Source: 40CM-4-69-5 sp036556905 (GTDB lineage: Bacteria > Methylomirabilota > Methylomirabilia > Rokubacteriales > CSP1-6). From it: DNA of 64,000 nt. The translations under genes and the position numbers were made by a program. The stretch covers positions 8,578 through 72,577 of the forward strand of contig DATBIM010000050.1 in the NCBI GenBank assembly GCA_036556905.1, written 5' to 3'. Numbering within the stretch: the stretch's first letter is position 1; each line of letters begins with the position of its first letter. The notes under the pieces were generated by a model. The model did not search any database, was not told the DNA's origin, and was given only the letters and a program-made list of their open reading frames with translations. Below, piece after piece: positions 8,237-15,665 of this stretch.

Positions 8237-9757
8237 TCAGCAATTGCCCATACGAGCGATCACTGCGTCGAGCTGGCAACGCCGGAAGCCGTAGGCGGTG
8301 ATTCCGAGCACCCCCGGCTTGAGGAGTGCAGCGTCATAGGGGTCGCGTAGCAGCACCACGGCGAGGGCGCGGGCCCGGGCCTGCAGGACATCGAGCAACG
8401 TTCGGTTCGAGGCGTACAGGCGAGCGTCGTACAGGAAGAGGATGGTGGCGTCCGCGGTGGCGGCCGCTTCCACCGCGGCCTCGATCTCCGAGGGCGACGG
8501 TTCAATTCCGACCAGCGTGGCGTCGGGCACGATGCCGACGGTGGCAAAGGCCTGCGCCAGATATCCCTTTTCGTCGGTCAGCTCTGGCTCGATGGTAATG
8601 CGGGCGGCCAGATCGGACAGGCGCGGAAATACCACGGCGACGCGTCCGTTCAGTCGTCGCGCGAAGCCAGTTGGAGCAGGTGCTACGAGAGTCACCGCAC
8701 GCGTGGCCATCGCCATCGCGAGTGCTGGGCCGTCCGGTTCGGGGCGTGGCGAGCCGCCCTGGAAGCGTCGGGACCGGGCCTGGCGGAGCTGGCGGACCCG
8801 CTCGGCAGCGGTCACGAGCTCGTCCCGGGGCAGCGCTCCCGATCGATAGGCATCGGTCAAGGCCCGGGCCGCGGCACGCTGAGCGCCCTCGGTGTGACAG
8901 ACGAGCAGCACGTCGTGGCCGGCCGCGGCCGCGCGCACGGTTGCCTCGGCGATGGGGCAAGTCTCGGCGATGGCCCCCATCTCCAGGTCGTCCGAGACCA
9001 CCACGCCCGGGAAACCGACCTCTCCGCGCAGGTAGTCGGTCACGATCCTCCTGGAGAAGGTCGCCGGAACGCCGGACGAATCGAGGTTGGGGTACACGGG
9101 ATGAGAGGTCATGACGCAGGCGACGTCGGCGGCGATCGCCTCCAGAAAAGGTACGAGGTGAACCGCACGCATCTCGTCCCAAGTGGAGTCGATGCGGGGC
9201 AGCCGCAGGTGAGCGTCGAGGGGTGAGTGTCCCTTCCCCGGAAAGTGCTTGGCGCAGGCGGCGAGCCCACCCTTGGCCATGCCTCGGATGCGCGCCGTCC
9301 CGTAGCGCGCCACACGCGTTGCGTCCTTGCCGTACGAGCGGATGCCGATGTTCGGGCTGTAGCGCTCTGTCAGCACGTCGAGCACGGGGCCCAGGTTGAG
9401 GTCGATGCCGAGCCGTCGCAGTTCGCGGCCTTCGCACAGGCCCTGCCGGTAGGCGAACGCCTCCTCCCCGGCAGTACCGACGGCGAGGTTGTCGGGGAAG
9501 ATCGTCACACCCCGGCCGAGCATGATGACCCGACCGCCTTCGTGATCGGTCGCCACGAGCAGTCGGCGCTCGAGGGCGCCCTCCAAATCGCTGATCAGGC
9601 GAATGAGCTGAGTCGGGCTTTCGAAGTTCCGGCGGTAGAGGATGAGACCGGCCGCGTGGGTGTCGCGAAAGAGGGCGACGTCGCCCTGGCCCAGCGTCGG
9701 GCCGGGCAGCCCGATCATGAGCCGCTCGCCTACGAGGTCGGCGAAGTCGACCACCAC
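8237..9757 (-). CDS. nagZ: Beta-N-acetylhexosaminidase, GH3 family (NagZ type), two-domain
   Basis: 506-residue glycoside hydrolase family 3 enzyme that releases GlcNAc from peptidoglycan fragments. In the barrel domain it has ATDHEGGRV (about 69), KHFPGKG (170-176), the Asp-x-His pair of the NagZ catalytic loop (D181, H183) and the nucleophile Asp256 in SDDLEM. After about residue 350 there is a further alpha/beta domain of some 150 residues, so it resembles the two-domain Gram-positive NagZ (YbbD) rather than the 340-residue proteobacterial form. No signal peptide, so cytoplasmic action is expected. The minus-strand GTG start is preceded by GGGAAGGA at suitable spacing. Neighbours namZ and murQ support a salvage role. 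Confidence 0.93.
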   Translation of the reverse strand: MVVDFADLVGERLMIGLPGPTLGQGDVALFRDTHAAGLILYRRNFESPTQLIRLISDLEGALERRLLVATDHEGGRVIMLGRGVTIFPDNLAVGTAGEEAFAYRQGLCEGRELRRLGIDLNLGPVLDVLTERYSPNIGIRSYGKDATRVARYGTARIRGMAKGGLAACAKHFPGKGHSPLDAHLRLPRIDSTWDEMRAVHLVPFLEAIAADVACVMTSHPVYPNLDSSGVPATFSRRIVTDYLRGEVGFPGVVVSDDLEMGAIAETCPIAEATVRAAAAGHDVLLVCHTEGAQRAAARALTDAYRSGALPRDELVTAAERVRQLRQARSRRFQGGSPRPEPDGPALAMAMATRAVTLVAPAPTGFARRLNGRVAVVFPRLSDLAARITIEPELTDEKGYLAQAFATVGIVPDATLVGIEPSPSEIEAAVEAAATADATILFLYDARLYASNRTLLDVLQARARALAVVLLRDPYDAALLKPGVLGITAYGFRRCQLDAVIARMGNC

Positions 9758-9893
9758 GAGATTTTATCCTTCCCGGCGCCAAACTTCGGTGCACTGGCGG
9801 CAGCAGTTGTCGATCAGATGACACATTGTCTGGCCCAGCCAGCCTCATCCACCCTGCGCAAGTGCCCACCGTTTCTGCCGTCCTGGACGTCCC

Positions 9894-10031
9894 GTGGACC
9901 TGGCATATCTGGTGCATCTGGCCATCACCATGATCCAAAACATTGAGCTCAGGCGCTGGCTCATCCTCGGACTGATCGCCATCCTCATGCTGGCCGAGGT
10001 GCTTCTGGAAGCCACCGTCGCGCCGGTGTAG
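9894..10031 (+). CDS. Possible small membrane protein (45 aa)
   Basis: A GTG-initiated frame (alternative ATG at 9930) encodes a single hydrophobic helix, LILGLIAILMLAEVLLEA, after ELRRW. Third codon positions are mostly G/C, as in true genes here. It ends 20 nt before the next small gene. There is no ribosome site at either start, so it is tentative. The rest of the nagZ upstream gap (9758-9893) shows nothing else I can name. Confidence 0.33.
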   Translation: MDLAYLVHLAITMIQNIELRRWLILGLIAILMLAEVLLEATVAPV

Positions 10032-10051
10032 CTCACGCCAAGAGAGAGGAC

Positions 10052-10390
10052 ATGTCGGACGACCGGTGGGGCCTCGGGAAACTTACGGCGATGGGGCTGG
10101 CGCTCGTCATGATCGGGGCGGTCATCATCGGTTTGGTGGTGGCGAACTGGAGCGGTCCGGTCCCGATGGTGATGCTGCCGGCTTCAGTTCCCGAGACGAT
10201 GCAGGCCCCGAGCAACTTGCAGTCACGGAGTGCGGTGCCGGTGACGGCCCGCGAGCCCGTCGCCGCGCCCCCGGCGATCGATGAGGCCTGCAACGAGTAC
10301 GCGGCGAAGGAGATCGGTCCGTTGGATGAGTCGAAGAAGGTTTCCTACCGGGCCGCCTACGCCATCTGCGTGCGCGCCCGAGGGTATTAG
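10052..10390 (+). CDS. Hypothetical single-pass membrane protein (112 aa)
   Basis: AGAGAGAGG immediately precedes the ATG. Short cytoplasmic N-terminus, one transmembrane helix (ALVMIGAVIIGLVVANW, residues 17-33), a Pro/Ser/Ala-rich linker, then a small C-terminal part (DEACNEYAAKEIGPL ... YAICVRARGY) with two cysteines that could pair outside the membrane. No family recognised. It is followed after 7 nt by another exported small protein, so the two probably form a unit. Confidence 0.65.
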   Translation: MSDDRWGLGKLTAMGLALVMIGAVIIGLVVANWSGPVPMVMLPASVPETMQAPSNLQSRSAVPVTAREPVAAPPAIDEACNEYAAKEIGPLDESKKVSYRAAYAICVRARGY

Positions 10391-10397
10391 CGGCCCC

Positions 10398-10736
10398 GTG
10401 TCAGCGCGAACCTTCCTCACCGGGCTTTCCCTGGTCATGGCCGTCGTGTGGGTCCTTCCGAGCTGGGCCGTGGATGACCGCAAGGTCAAGGCGGCAACGG
10501 GACAGGTCGAGTCAGGGGCCAAGAAGATCGGCCAGGGGAAGATCGGTGAGGGTGTCGAGCAGACGGCCAAGGGGATCGGTAACACCGTCGTCGAGGGGGC
10601 CAAGTTCAGCGGTGACAAGCTGAAGGAGGCGGGGAAGGCGGCTGAGCCCAAGGCCAAGAGCACCTGGGGCCACGTCAAGGAGGGCGCCACGTCCTTCGGT
10701 CAGAGCGTCAAGGCGTTCTTCTCAGACCTCTTCTGA
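10398..10736 (+). CDS. Hypothetical exported lysine/glycine-rich helical protein (112 aa)
   Basis: I chose the GTG at 10398 because it gives a good signal peptide (MSARTFLTGLSLVMAVVWVLP, cleavage near SWA). The earlier in-frame ATG at 10281 adds only Arg-rich sequence read out of frame from the neighbour. The mature part is built of degenerate amphipathic repeats (VESGAKKIGQGKIGEGVEQ; KGIGNTVVEGAKFSGDKL; KAAEPKAKSTWGHVKEG), similar in style to LEA/apolipoprotein-like helices. It ends with VKAFFSDLF. Function unknown; membrane-surface association or stress protection are possibilities only. Confidence 0.65.
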   Translation: MSARTFLTGLSLVMAVVWVLPSWAVDDRKVKAATGQVESGAKKIGQGKIGEGVEQTAKGIGNTVVEGAKFSGDKLKEAGKAAEPKAKSTWGHVKEGATSFGQSVKAFFSDLF

Positions 10737-10772
10737 TGTAACCGATTCGCGCCGACCTCACCCGGCGTCGCC

Positions 10773-11945
10773 TCACCGATACATGAGGAAGGCGATCCGT
10801 TGTTTCTTCCAGCTCGTGAGTCCGCGTCGCCAACCGCGCTCCAGTGCGTCGAGGGCCGCGCCGTGCTCCAGGCCGCGTCGAATAACGTCCGTGCCCAGGA
10901 GGATGTCGATCGGCAGCCGCCGCGCCTCGAACTCGTAAGGCGGCCGCCGCCAGGCGAAGCGACGTGGCGCCTGCCGTCGGGCCACCGCCAGCAGGCCCAG
11001 ACCTGTCAGGAACGGCTTGAACCGCCGGCGATCCTCCACGTGAATCTGCACACCTCCGCAGAGGCGGTTGGCCCACTTGTGAAACGTCGGCCTGAACCGG
11101 AGTGGCCGGAACCTGACGCCGGGCAACCCGAGGCGATCCAGCGCCGTCGCGTAACGGCGCGGGTCGAGGAAGGGCGCGCCGACCCACTCGAACGGTCGCG
11201 TCGTCCCCCGGCCCTCGGAGAGGTTCGTTCCCTCGATCAGGCATCCCCCGGGATAGACGCGCGCGGTGTCGGGCGTGGGCATGTTGGGCGAAGGGGTGAC
11301 CCACGGCAGATCCGTGTCCTCCCAGAGCATGCCGCGGCGCCAGCCCTGCATGGGCACTACCGTGAGATCGCAGCCGAGTCCATGCCGGCGATTGAGATAC
11401 AGGGCCAGCTCTCCGATGGTCATGGCGTGCCGGGCGGGCAGCGGAAAGAGCCCGACGAACGATGCGAAGGCCGGATCGGGAAGGTTGCCCTCGACGATCT
11501 CACCGCCGAGGGGGTTGGGACGATCGAGCACGATCACCGGCACACCCGACCGGGCGCACGCCCCCATCGCCAGCGCCATCGTCCACACGAAGGTGTAATA
11601 ACGGGAGCCGACGTCCTGAAGATCGACGATCAGGGCATCGAGCTGGCGCAGCATGGCGGGAGCCGGCGCCCGGCGTCGGCCGTAGAGGCTCAGCACCGGC
11701 AACCGGGTGATGGGCTCACGGGCGTGCGCGATCGGGGCATGGTCCTGGGCGGCCCCCCAGAGGCCGTGCTCGGGGGCGAAGAGCCGGACGAGCCGCACGC
11801 CGGGCGCTTCCCGGAGAAGGACGGCGGCGTGTTCGAGACGCGCATTCACCGAGGCCTGGTGGGCGAGAAGCGCGAGCCGCCGGCCACGGAGCAGGGCCCC
11901 GCGACCGGCCAGCAACACCTCTAGACCCGAGCGCACCCGGGGCAT
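10773..11945 (-). CDS. namZ: DUF1343 exo-beta-N-acetylmuramidase (NamZ)
   Basis: About 390 residues of the NamZ family, which removes terminal MurNAc from peptidoglycan fragments. Family motifs in order: LFAPEHGLWG (about 56), DLQDVGSRYYTFVW (about 108), VIVLDRPNPLGG (about 138), SPNMPTPDTARVYPG, EGTNLSEGRGTTRPFE (about 240). The ATG at 11945 is preferred; a GTG at 11963 would add six residues. TACTAT on the minus strand (11957-11952) lies 6 nt before the ATG. No signal peptide is visible, unlike secreted Bacillus NamZ, so cytoplasmic processing together with NagZ is inferred. Divergent from murQ. Confidence 0.92.
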   Translation of the reverse strand: MPRVRSGLEVLLAGRGALLRGRRLALLAHQASVNARLEHAAVLLREAPGVRLVRLFAPEHGLWGAAQDHAPIAHAREPITRLPVLSLYGRRRAPAPAMLRQLDALIVDLQDVGSRYYTFVWTMALAMGACARSGVPVIVLDRPNPLGGEIVEGNLPDPAFASFVGLFPLPARHAMTIGELALYLNRRHGLGCDLTVVPMQGWRRGMLWEDTDLPWVTPSPNMPTPDTARVYPGGCLIEGTNLSEGRGTTRPFEWVGAPFLDPRRYATALDRLGLPGVRFRPLRFRPTFHKWANRLCGGVQIHVEDRRRFKPFLTGLGLLAVARRQAPRRFAWRRPPYEFEARRLPIDILLGTDVIRRGLEHGAALDALERGWRRGLTSWKKQRIAFLMYR

Positions 11946-12017
11946 GCCGCGATAGTAGCCCACCCAGCACGGCCGGTGGCCGCCCGGCGGCGGAATCGGG
12001 GTAGGATGCGGCCCAGT

Positions 12018-12965
12018 ATGCGCCGCGGGTCCTGGGCCGGGCTGTCCACCGAGCGCGTCAACCCCGCCAGCCGCGCATTGGACCGCATGACGTCCCTCGA
12101 CATCGCCCGGCTGATGAATCGCGAGGATCAGGCGGCCGTTCGCCGCGTTCGGCGCGCGCTGCCCGCGATCGGCCGAGCCGTGGATCTCATCGTGACGGCA
12201 CTATCCCGCCGGGGCCGTCTCTTCTTCATCGGCGCCGGCACGAGCGGACGCCTCGGGGTGCTGGAGGCGGCGGAGTGCCCGCCGACGTTCGGGACGCCGC
12301 CGGCCCTGGTGCAGGCCATCATGGCCGGCGGGCGGGCTTCTGTGTTTCGCTCGCGCGAGGGAGCTGAAGACGACGCCAGGGCGGCGGCGCGGGCCGTCCG
12401 GGCCCGGGTGCGGCGAGGGGACGTCCTCGTCGGCGTCTCGGCCAGCGGCGTCACTCCCTTTGTGCGCGCGGGTCTCGGTCAGGCCAGGCGGCTCGGGGCC
12501 CGCACGGTGCTGGTCGTGTGCAACCCTCGACCGACACGCCTGGGCGAGGTGATCATTGCGCTCGATCCGGGACCGGAGGTCCTCACCGGCTCTACCCGCC
12601 TCAAGGCCGGGACCGTGACGAAGCTCGTCCTCAACACGTTGACGACGGCCAGCATGGCCCGCCTGGGCCGGGTGTACGGCAACCTCATGATCGATCTCCA
12701 GCCCCGGTCGGCCAAACTTCGAGCCCGGGCATCACGGCTCGTCCAGCAGGTCGGGCGGGTGCCGGCGCCGGCCGCCGCTCGCGCCTTGCGGGCTGCCGGC
12801 GGGCATGTGCGGCTGGCGCTGGTCATCGCGCGTACCGGGCTGGCGACGGGCCCCGCGCGGCGCCTCCTGCGTGACGCCGGTGGTTCGCTCAGCGTCGCGC
12901 TGGAGCGCTACGGCGGCGCGCGCCTCCAAGCCCGCTCTCGCGCCCGGCGTCGGCCAGCGCGGTGA
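12018..12965 (+). CDS. murQ: N-acetylmuramic acid 6-phosphate etherase
   Basis: MurQ cleaves the lactyl ether of MurNAc-6-phosphate to GlcNAc-6-phosphate and D-lactate. The N-terminal family segment STERVNPASRALDRM...MNREDQ, the SIS-domain sugar-phosphate loop FIGAGTSGRLGVLEAAECPPTFG with its catalytic glutamate, and EGAEDDARAA with the second conserved glutamate are all present. About 315 residues, normal length. The frame is open to 11976, but the ATG at 12018 fits best, with GGGGTAGG upstream; TAGGAT at 12002-12007 could serve as a -10. It is divergent from namZ with nagZ nearby, equivalent to the Bacillus murQ-nagZ-namZ gene set. Confidence 0.93.
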   Translation: MRRGSWAGLSTERVNPASRALDRMTSLDIARLMNREDQAAVRRVRRALPAIGRAVDLIVTALSRRGRLFFIGAGTSGRLGVLEAAECPPTFGTPPALVQAIMAGGRASVFRSREGAEDDARAAARAVRARVRRGDVLVGVSASGVTPFVRAGLGQARRLGARTVLVVCNPRPTRLGEVIIALDPGPEVLTGSTRLKAGTVTKLVLNTLTTASMARLGRVYGNLMIDLQPRSAKLRARASRLVQQVGRVPAPAAARALRAAGGHVRLALVIARTGLATGPARRLLRDAGGSLSVALERYGGARLQARSRARRRPAR

Positions 12966-12990
12966 AGCGTGACGGATTCGACCCTGACGA

Positions 12991-14724
12991 TCAGGTGTGC
13001 GAGGGACCGGCGGTGTCCTCGACCTGGACCGGCGTCTGGCCACACAGGAAGTCGAAGTCGCACCCCTGATGAGCCTGCAGGACGTGGTCGAGGAAGAGCT
13101 TGCCGTAGCCACGCGTGAAGTGCGGGGGGCGAGGCCGCCAGGCGGCGCGCCGGCGGGCGAGCTCATCATCGCCGACTCGCAGGGTGAGCCGGCGCCCGGG
13201 CACGTCGAGCTCGATCTGGTCGCCATCGCGGACCAGCGCCAGCGGCCCGCCAACCGCCGACTCGGGCGCCACGTGGAGCACCACTGTGCCGTAGGAGGTC
13301 CCGCTCATCCGGGCATCCGAAACGCGTACCATGTCTCGCACCCCTTGCCGCAGGAGCCGGGCGGGGATGGGGGCCGCTCCCCACTCGGGCATGCCCGGCG
13401 CCCCCTTGGGACCGACATGCTTCAGCACGAGGACGGAGCGCTCGTCGATCGGCAGCGAAGGATCGTCGATCCGGCGGTGCAAGTCGGCATGGTCTTCGAA
13501 GACCACCGCCCGGCCGCGGTGGGTGAGCAGTTCGGGTGACGCTGCCGATTGCTTGAGCACGGCGCCGTCGGGGCACAGATTGCCGGTGAGCACGACCGTA
13601 CCGCCCTCCGGGGCCAGGGGAACCGCGAGCGGCCGAATGACGTCGTCGTTGTAACTCTTCGCGTCGCGAACGTTGTCCTTCAGCCTGGACCCGTTCACCG
13701 TCAAGGCGTCGCCGTGGAGCAGCGGGAGAAGCTCCTTGAGGACCACGGGCAGCCCGCCGGCGTAGAAGAAGTCTTCCATGAGGTACTTGCCGGAGGGGCG
13801 CACGTTGACCAGCAGGGGAGTGCTTCGGGAAAGGGCGTCGAACCGGGCGAGAGGCAGGGCGAGGCCCAGGCGGCCGGCGATCGCCACCAGATGGATGATC
13901 GCGTTCGTCGACCCTCCGATCGCCATGTCGGCACGGATGGCATTGTCAAAGGCGTCCGCGGTCATGATCCGGGAGGGCCTGGGTCCGCCGGCCAGGGCCA
14001 GCTCGACGGCCCGCCGACCGCTGAGCTCGGCGAGGATGAGTCGCCGCGAGTCGGGGGCAGGAATCGCGGCGTTGCCTGGCAGCGTCATGCCGAGCGCCTC
14101 GGCCATGGCCGCCATGGTGGACGCCGTGCCCATGACCATGCAGTGGCCGGATGACCGGGACATACAGGACTCGGCCTCGCACAGCTCCTCGTCGGTGAGT
14201 CGCCCGGCCCGCCGCTCGGCCCACAGCCGCCAGGCGTCGGTGCCCGACCCTAGCTCCTCGGTGCGCCACCGGCCACGCAACATCGGGCCCCCGGTCACCA
14301 TGATGGCGGGGATGTCGGCTGAAGCTGCGCCCATCAGCATGGCCGGCGTCGTCTTGTCGCAGCCCGACAGGAGCACCACCGCGTCCAGGGGGTAGGCCCG
14401 CAGGCACTCCTCCACGTCCATGGCCATCAGGTTCCGAAAGAGCATCGTGGTGGGCTTCATGAGGACCTCGCCCAGCGAGATGGTGGGAAACTCCAGCGGG
14501 AATCCGCCGGCGCTCCACACTCCACGCTTCACGGCCTCGGCCACCTGGCGGAGGTGGGCGTTGCAGTTGGTGAGCTCGGACCAGGAGTTGGCGATGCCGA
14601 CGACCGGGCGGCCGTCGAACAGGAGGTCGCTGAATCCCTCGGTCTTGAGCCACGAGCGGTGTACGAACCCGTCGAGGTCGCGGCGGCCGAACCAGTTGCG
14701 GCTTCTGAGCGGCTGTGCTGTCAT
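12991..14724 (-). CDS. IlvD/Edd-family dehydratase, probably sugar-acid dehydratase
   Basis: 577-residue Fe-S dehydratase. Putative cluster cysteines are in NCNAHLR (about 54), SGCDKTTPA (about 121) and SGHCMVMGTAS (about 190). The N-terminus RDLDGFVHRSWLKTEGF is typical of the L-arabonate/D-xylonate-type branch rather than the valine-isoleucine enzyme IlvD. It would dehydrate an aldonic acid to a 2-keto-3-deoxy acid. No sugar aldolase is adjacent. GGGAGG precedes the ATG, and a perfect TATAAT lies upstream on the minus strand. Divergent from the SDR gene over 44 bp, suggesting shared regulation. Confidence 0.88.
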   Translation of the reverse strand: MTAQPLRSRNWFGRRDLDGFVHRSWLKTEGFSDLLFDGRPVVGIANSWSELTNCNAHLRQVAEAVKRGVWSAGGFPLEFPTISLGEVLMKPTTMLFRNLMAMDVEECLRAYPLDAVVLLSGCDKTTPAMLMGAASADIPAIMVTGGPMLRGRWRTEELGSGTDAWRLWAERRAGRLTDEELCEAESCMSRSSGHCMVMGTASTMAAMAEALGMTLPGNAAIPAPDSRRLILAELSGRRAVELALAGGPRPSRIMTADAFDNAIRADMAIGGSTNAIIHLVAIAGRLGLALPLARFDALSRSTPLLVNVRPSGKYLMEDFFYAGGLPVVLKELLPLLHGDALTVNGSRLKDNVRDAKSYNDDVIRPLAVPLAPEGGTVVLTGNLCPDGAVLKQSAASPELLTHRGRAVVFEDHADLHRRIDDPSLPIDERSVLVLKHVGPKGAPGMPEWGAAPIPARLLRQGVRDMVRVSDARMSGTSYGTVVLHVAPESAVGGPLALVRDGDQIELDVPGRRLTLRVGDDELARRRAAWRPRPPHFTRGYGKLFLDHVLQAHQGCDFDFLCGQTPVQVEDTAGPSHT

Positions 14725-14744
14725 GGGGCCTCCCGAAGGCTTGG

Positions 14745-14750
14745 ATTATA
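14745..14750 (-). promoter_or_regulatory. Probable -10 box for the dehydratase gene
   Basis: TATAAT on the minus strand, striking in this GC-rich sequence. Transcription would begin near 14738, leaving a leader of about 14 nt with GGGAGG before the ATG. No good -35 match is seen at 17-18 bp spacing, so an activator may be needed. Confidence 0.45.
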
Positions 14751-14768
14751 GGAGATCGGAGGACGCGC

Positions 14769-15566
14769 ATGCGCTTGGCCGGCAAGGTCGCGATCGTCAC
14801 GGGAGGAGGCAGTGGCATCGGGCGGGGGATCGCCATGGCGCTGGCCCGCGAGGGTGCTGACGTGGCCATTCCCGACATTCAGGTTCTGAACGCGGAGAAG
14901 GTCTCCGACGAGATCAAGGGGCTGGGCCGAAAGGCGATGGCCATGAAGGCCGACGTCACCAGCTCCGCCGACGTCAAGACCATGGTCGACCGGACGCGGG
15001 AGTCCCTGGGCAAGATCGATATTCTCGTCAATAACGCCGGTATGGCGGCGCCCCCGGGCATGCCGTTCACCAACAACACCGAGGACGATTGGGATCGCGC
15101 CTTCGCCGTCAACACCAAGTCGGTGTTCCTCACCTGCAAGGCCGTCGCGCCCTACTTCATCGAGCGCAAGGCCGGGCGGATCATCAACATCGCGTCGATC
15201 GCAGGGCCCCTGGCGGCCGTCACCATGCCGGCCTACAGCGTGGCCAAGCAGGGGGTGATCACGTTCACTCGCGTGGTGGCCAAGGAGCTGGCGGCCCACC
15301 GGATCACCGTGAACGCGATCTGCCCCGGCGTCTTGTGGACGGATTTCTGGCAGAAGCTCGCGGCCCACATCGCGCAGACGAACCCGGCCTTCGCTGGACT
15401 GACGCCGCGACAGGTGTTCGACAAGCGGGTCAGTGACATCGTGCCGATGAAGTGTGAGCAGGAGCCCGAGGACATCGGCGCCGCCGCGGTCTTCCTGGCT
15501 TCAGACGAAGCGCGCTACATCACCGGCCAGGCCCTCATGGTCGACGGCGGGTGTGTGATGTGGTAG
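14769..15566 (+). CDS. SDR-family oxidoreductase
   Basis: 265-residue classical short-chain dehydrogenase/reductase. NAD(P)-binding TGGGSGIGRG (about 11-20), NNAGMAAPPG, catalytic Ser in NIASIAG and Tyr-x3-Lys in YSVAKQ. The C-terminal YITGQALMVDGGC is characteristic. Residues near IPDIQ after strand 2 contain an Asp, suggesting NAD preference. GGAGGA precedes the ATG at 14769; the longer open frame to 14715 runs into the divergent promoter region. It could act on a sugar with the divergent dehydratase or on a hydroxyacyl compound with the downstream acyl-CoA enzymes. Confidence 0.9.
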   Translation: MRLAGKVAIVTGGGSGIGRGIAMALAREGADVAIPDIQVLNAEKVSDEIKGLGRKAMAMKADVTSSADVKTMVDRTRESLGKIDILVNNAGMAAPPGMPFTNNTEDDWDRAFAVNTKSVFLTCKAVAPYFIERKAGRIINIASIAGPLAAVTMPAYSVAKQGVITFTRVVAKELAAHRITVNAICPGVLWTDFWQKLAAHIAQTNPAFAGLTPRQVFDKRVSDIVPMKCEQEPEDIGAAAVFLASDEARYITGQALMVDGGCVMW

Positions 15567-15655
15567 TGCGAGCCGAGGCGCCTTGGGCGGCGAGGCGAGC
15601 GGTGAGATGGGGGTGGTAGTGCGAGCCGCAGGACCTCGCGGGGAGGCCAGCGCGT
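15565..15655 (+). repeat. Dispersed two-arm repeat, copy 2, plus a decayed third copy
   Basis: 15565-15602 has AGTGCGAGCCGA, core GGCGCCTTGG and GCGGCGAGGCGAGCGG, matching 8159-8196 in both arms and in spacing. A second start TGGTAGTGCGAGCCG recurs at 15561-15575 and 15614-15628, but the second one continues with altered arms to about 15655. It fills the gap between the SDR stop and the acyl-CoA dehydrogenase start. Confidence 0.75.
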
Positions 15656-15665
15656 AGGGGACACT

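Noticed and set aside
7838..8301. Short open frames across the tandem repeat
   Set aside because: They merely read the 73-bp units (repeated PVIPAGRGRG-type sequence) and lack ribosome sites.
9757..9946. Longer plus-strand frame 9227-9946 across the nagZ 5' end
   Set aside because: It is mostly antisense to nagZ and has no family sequence; only the short 9894-10031 frame has some coding character.
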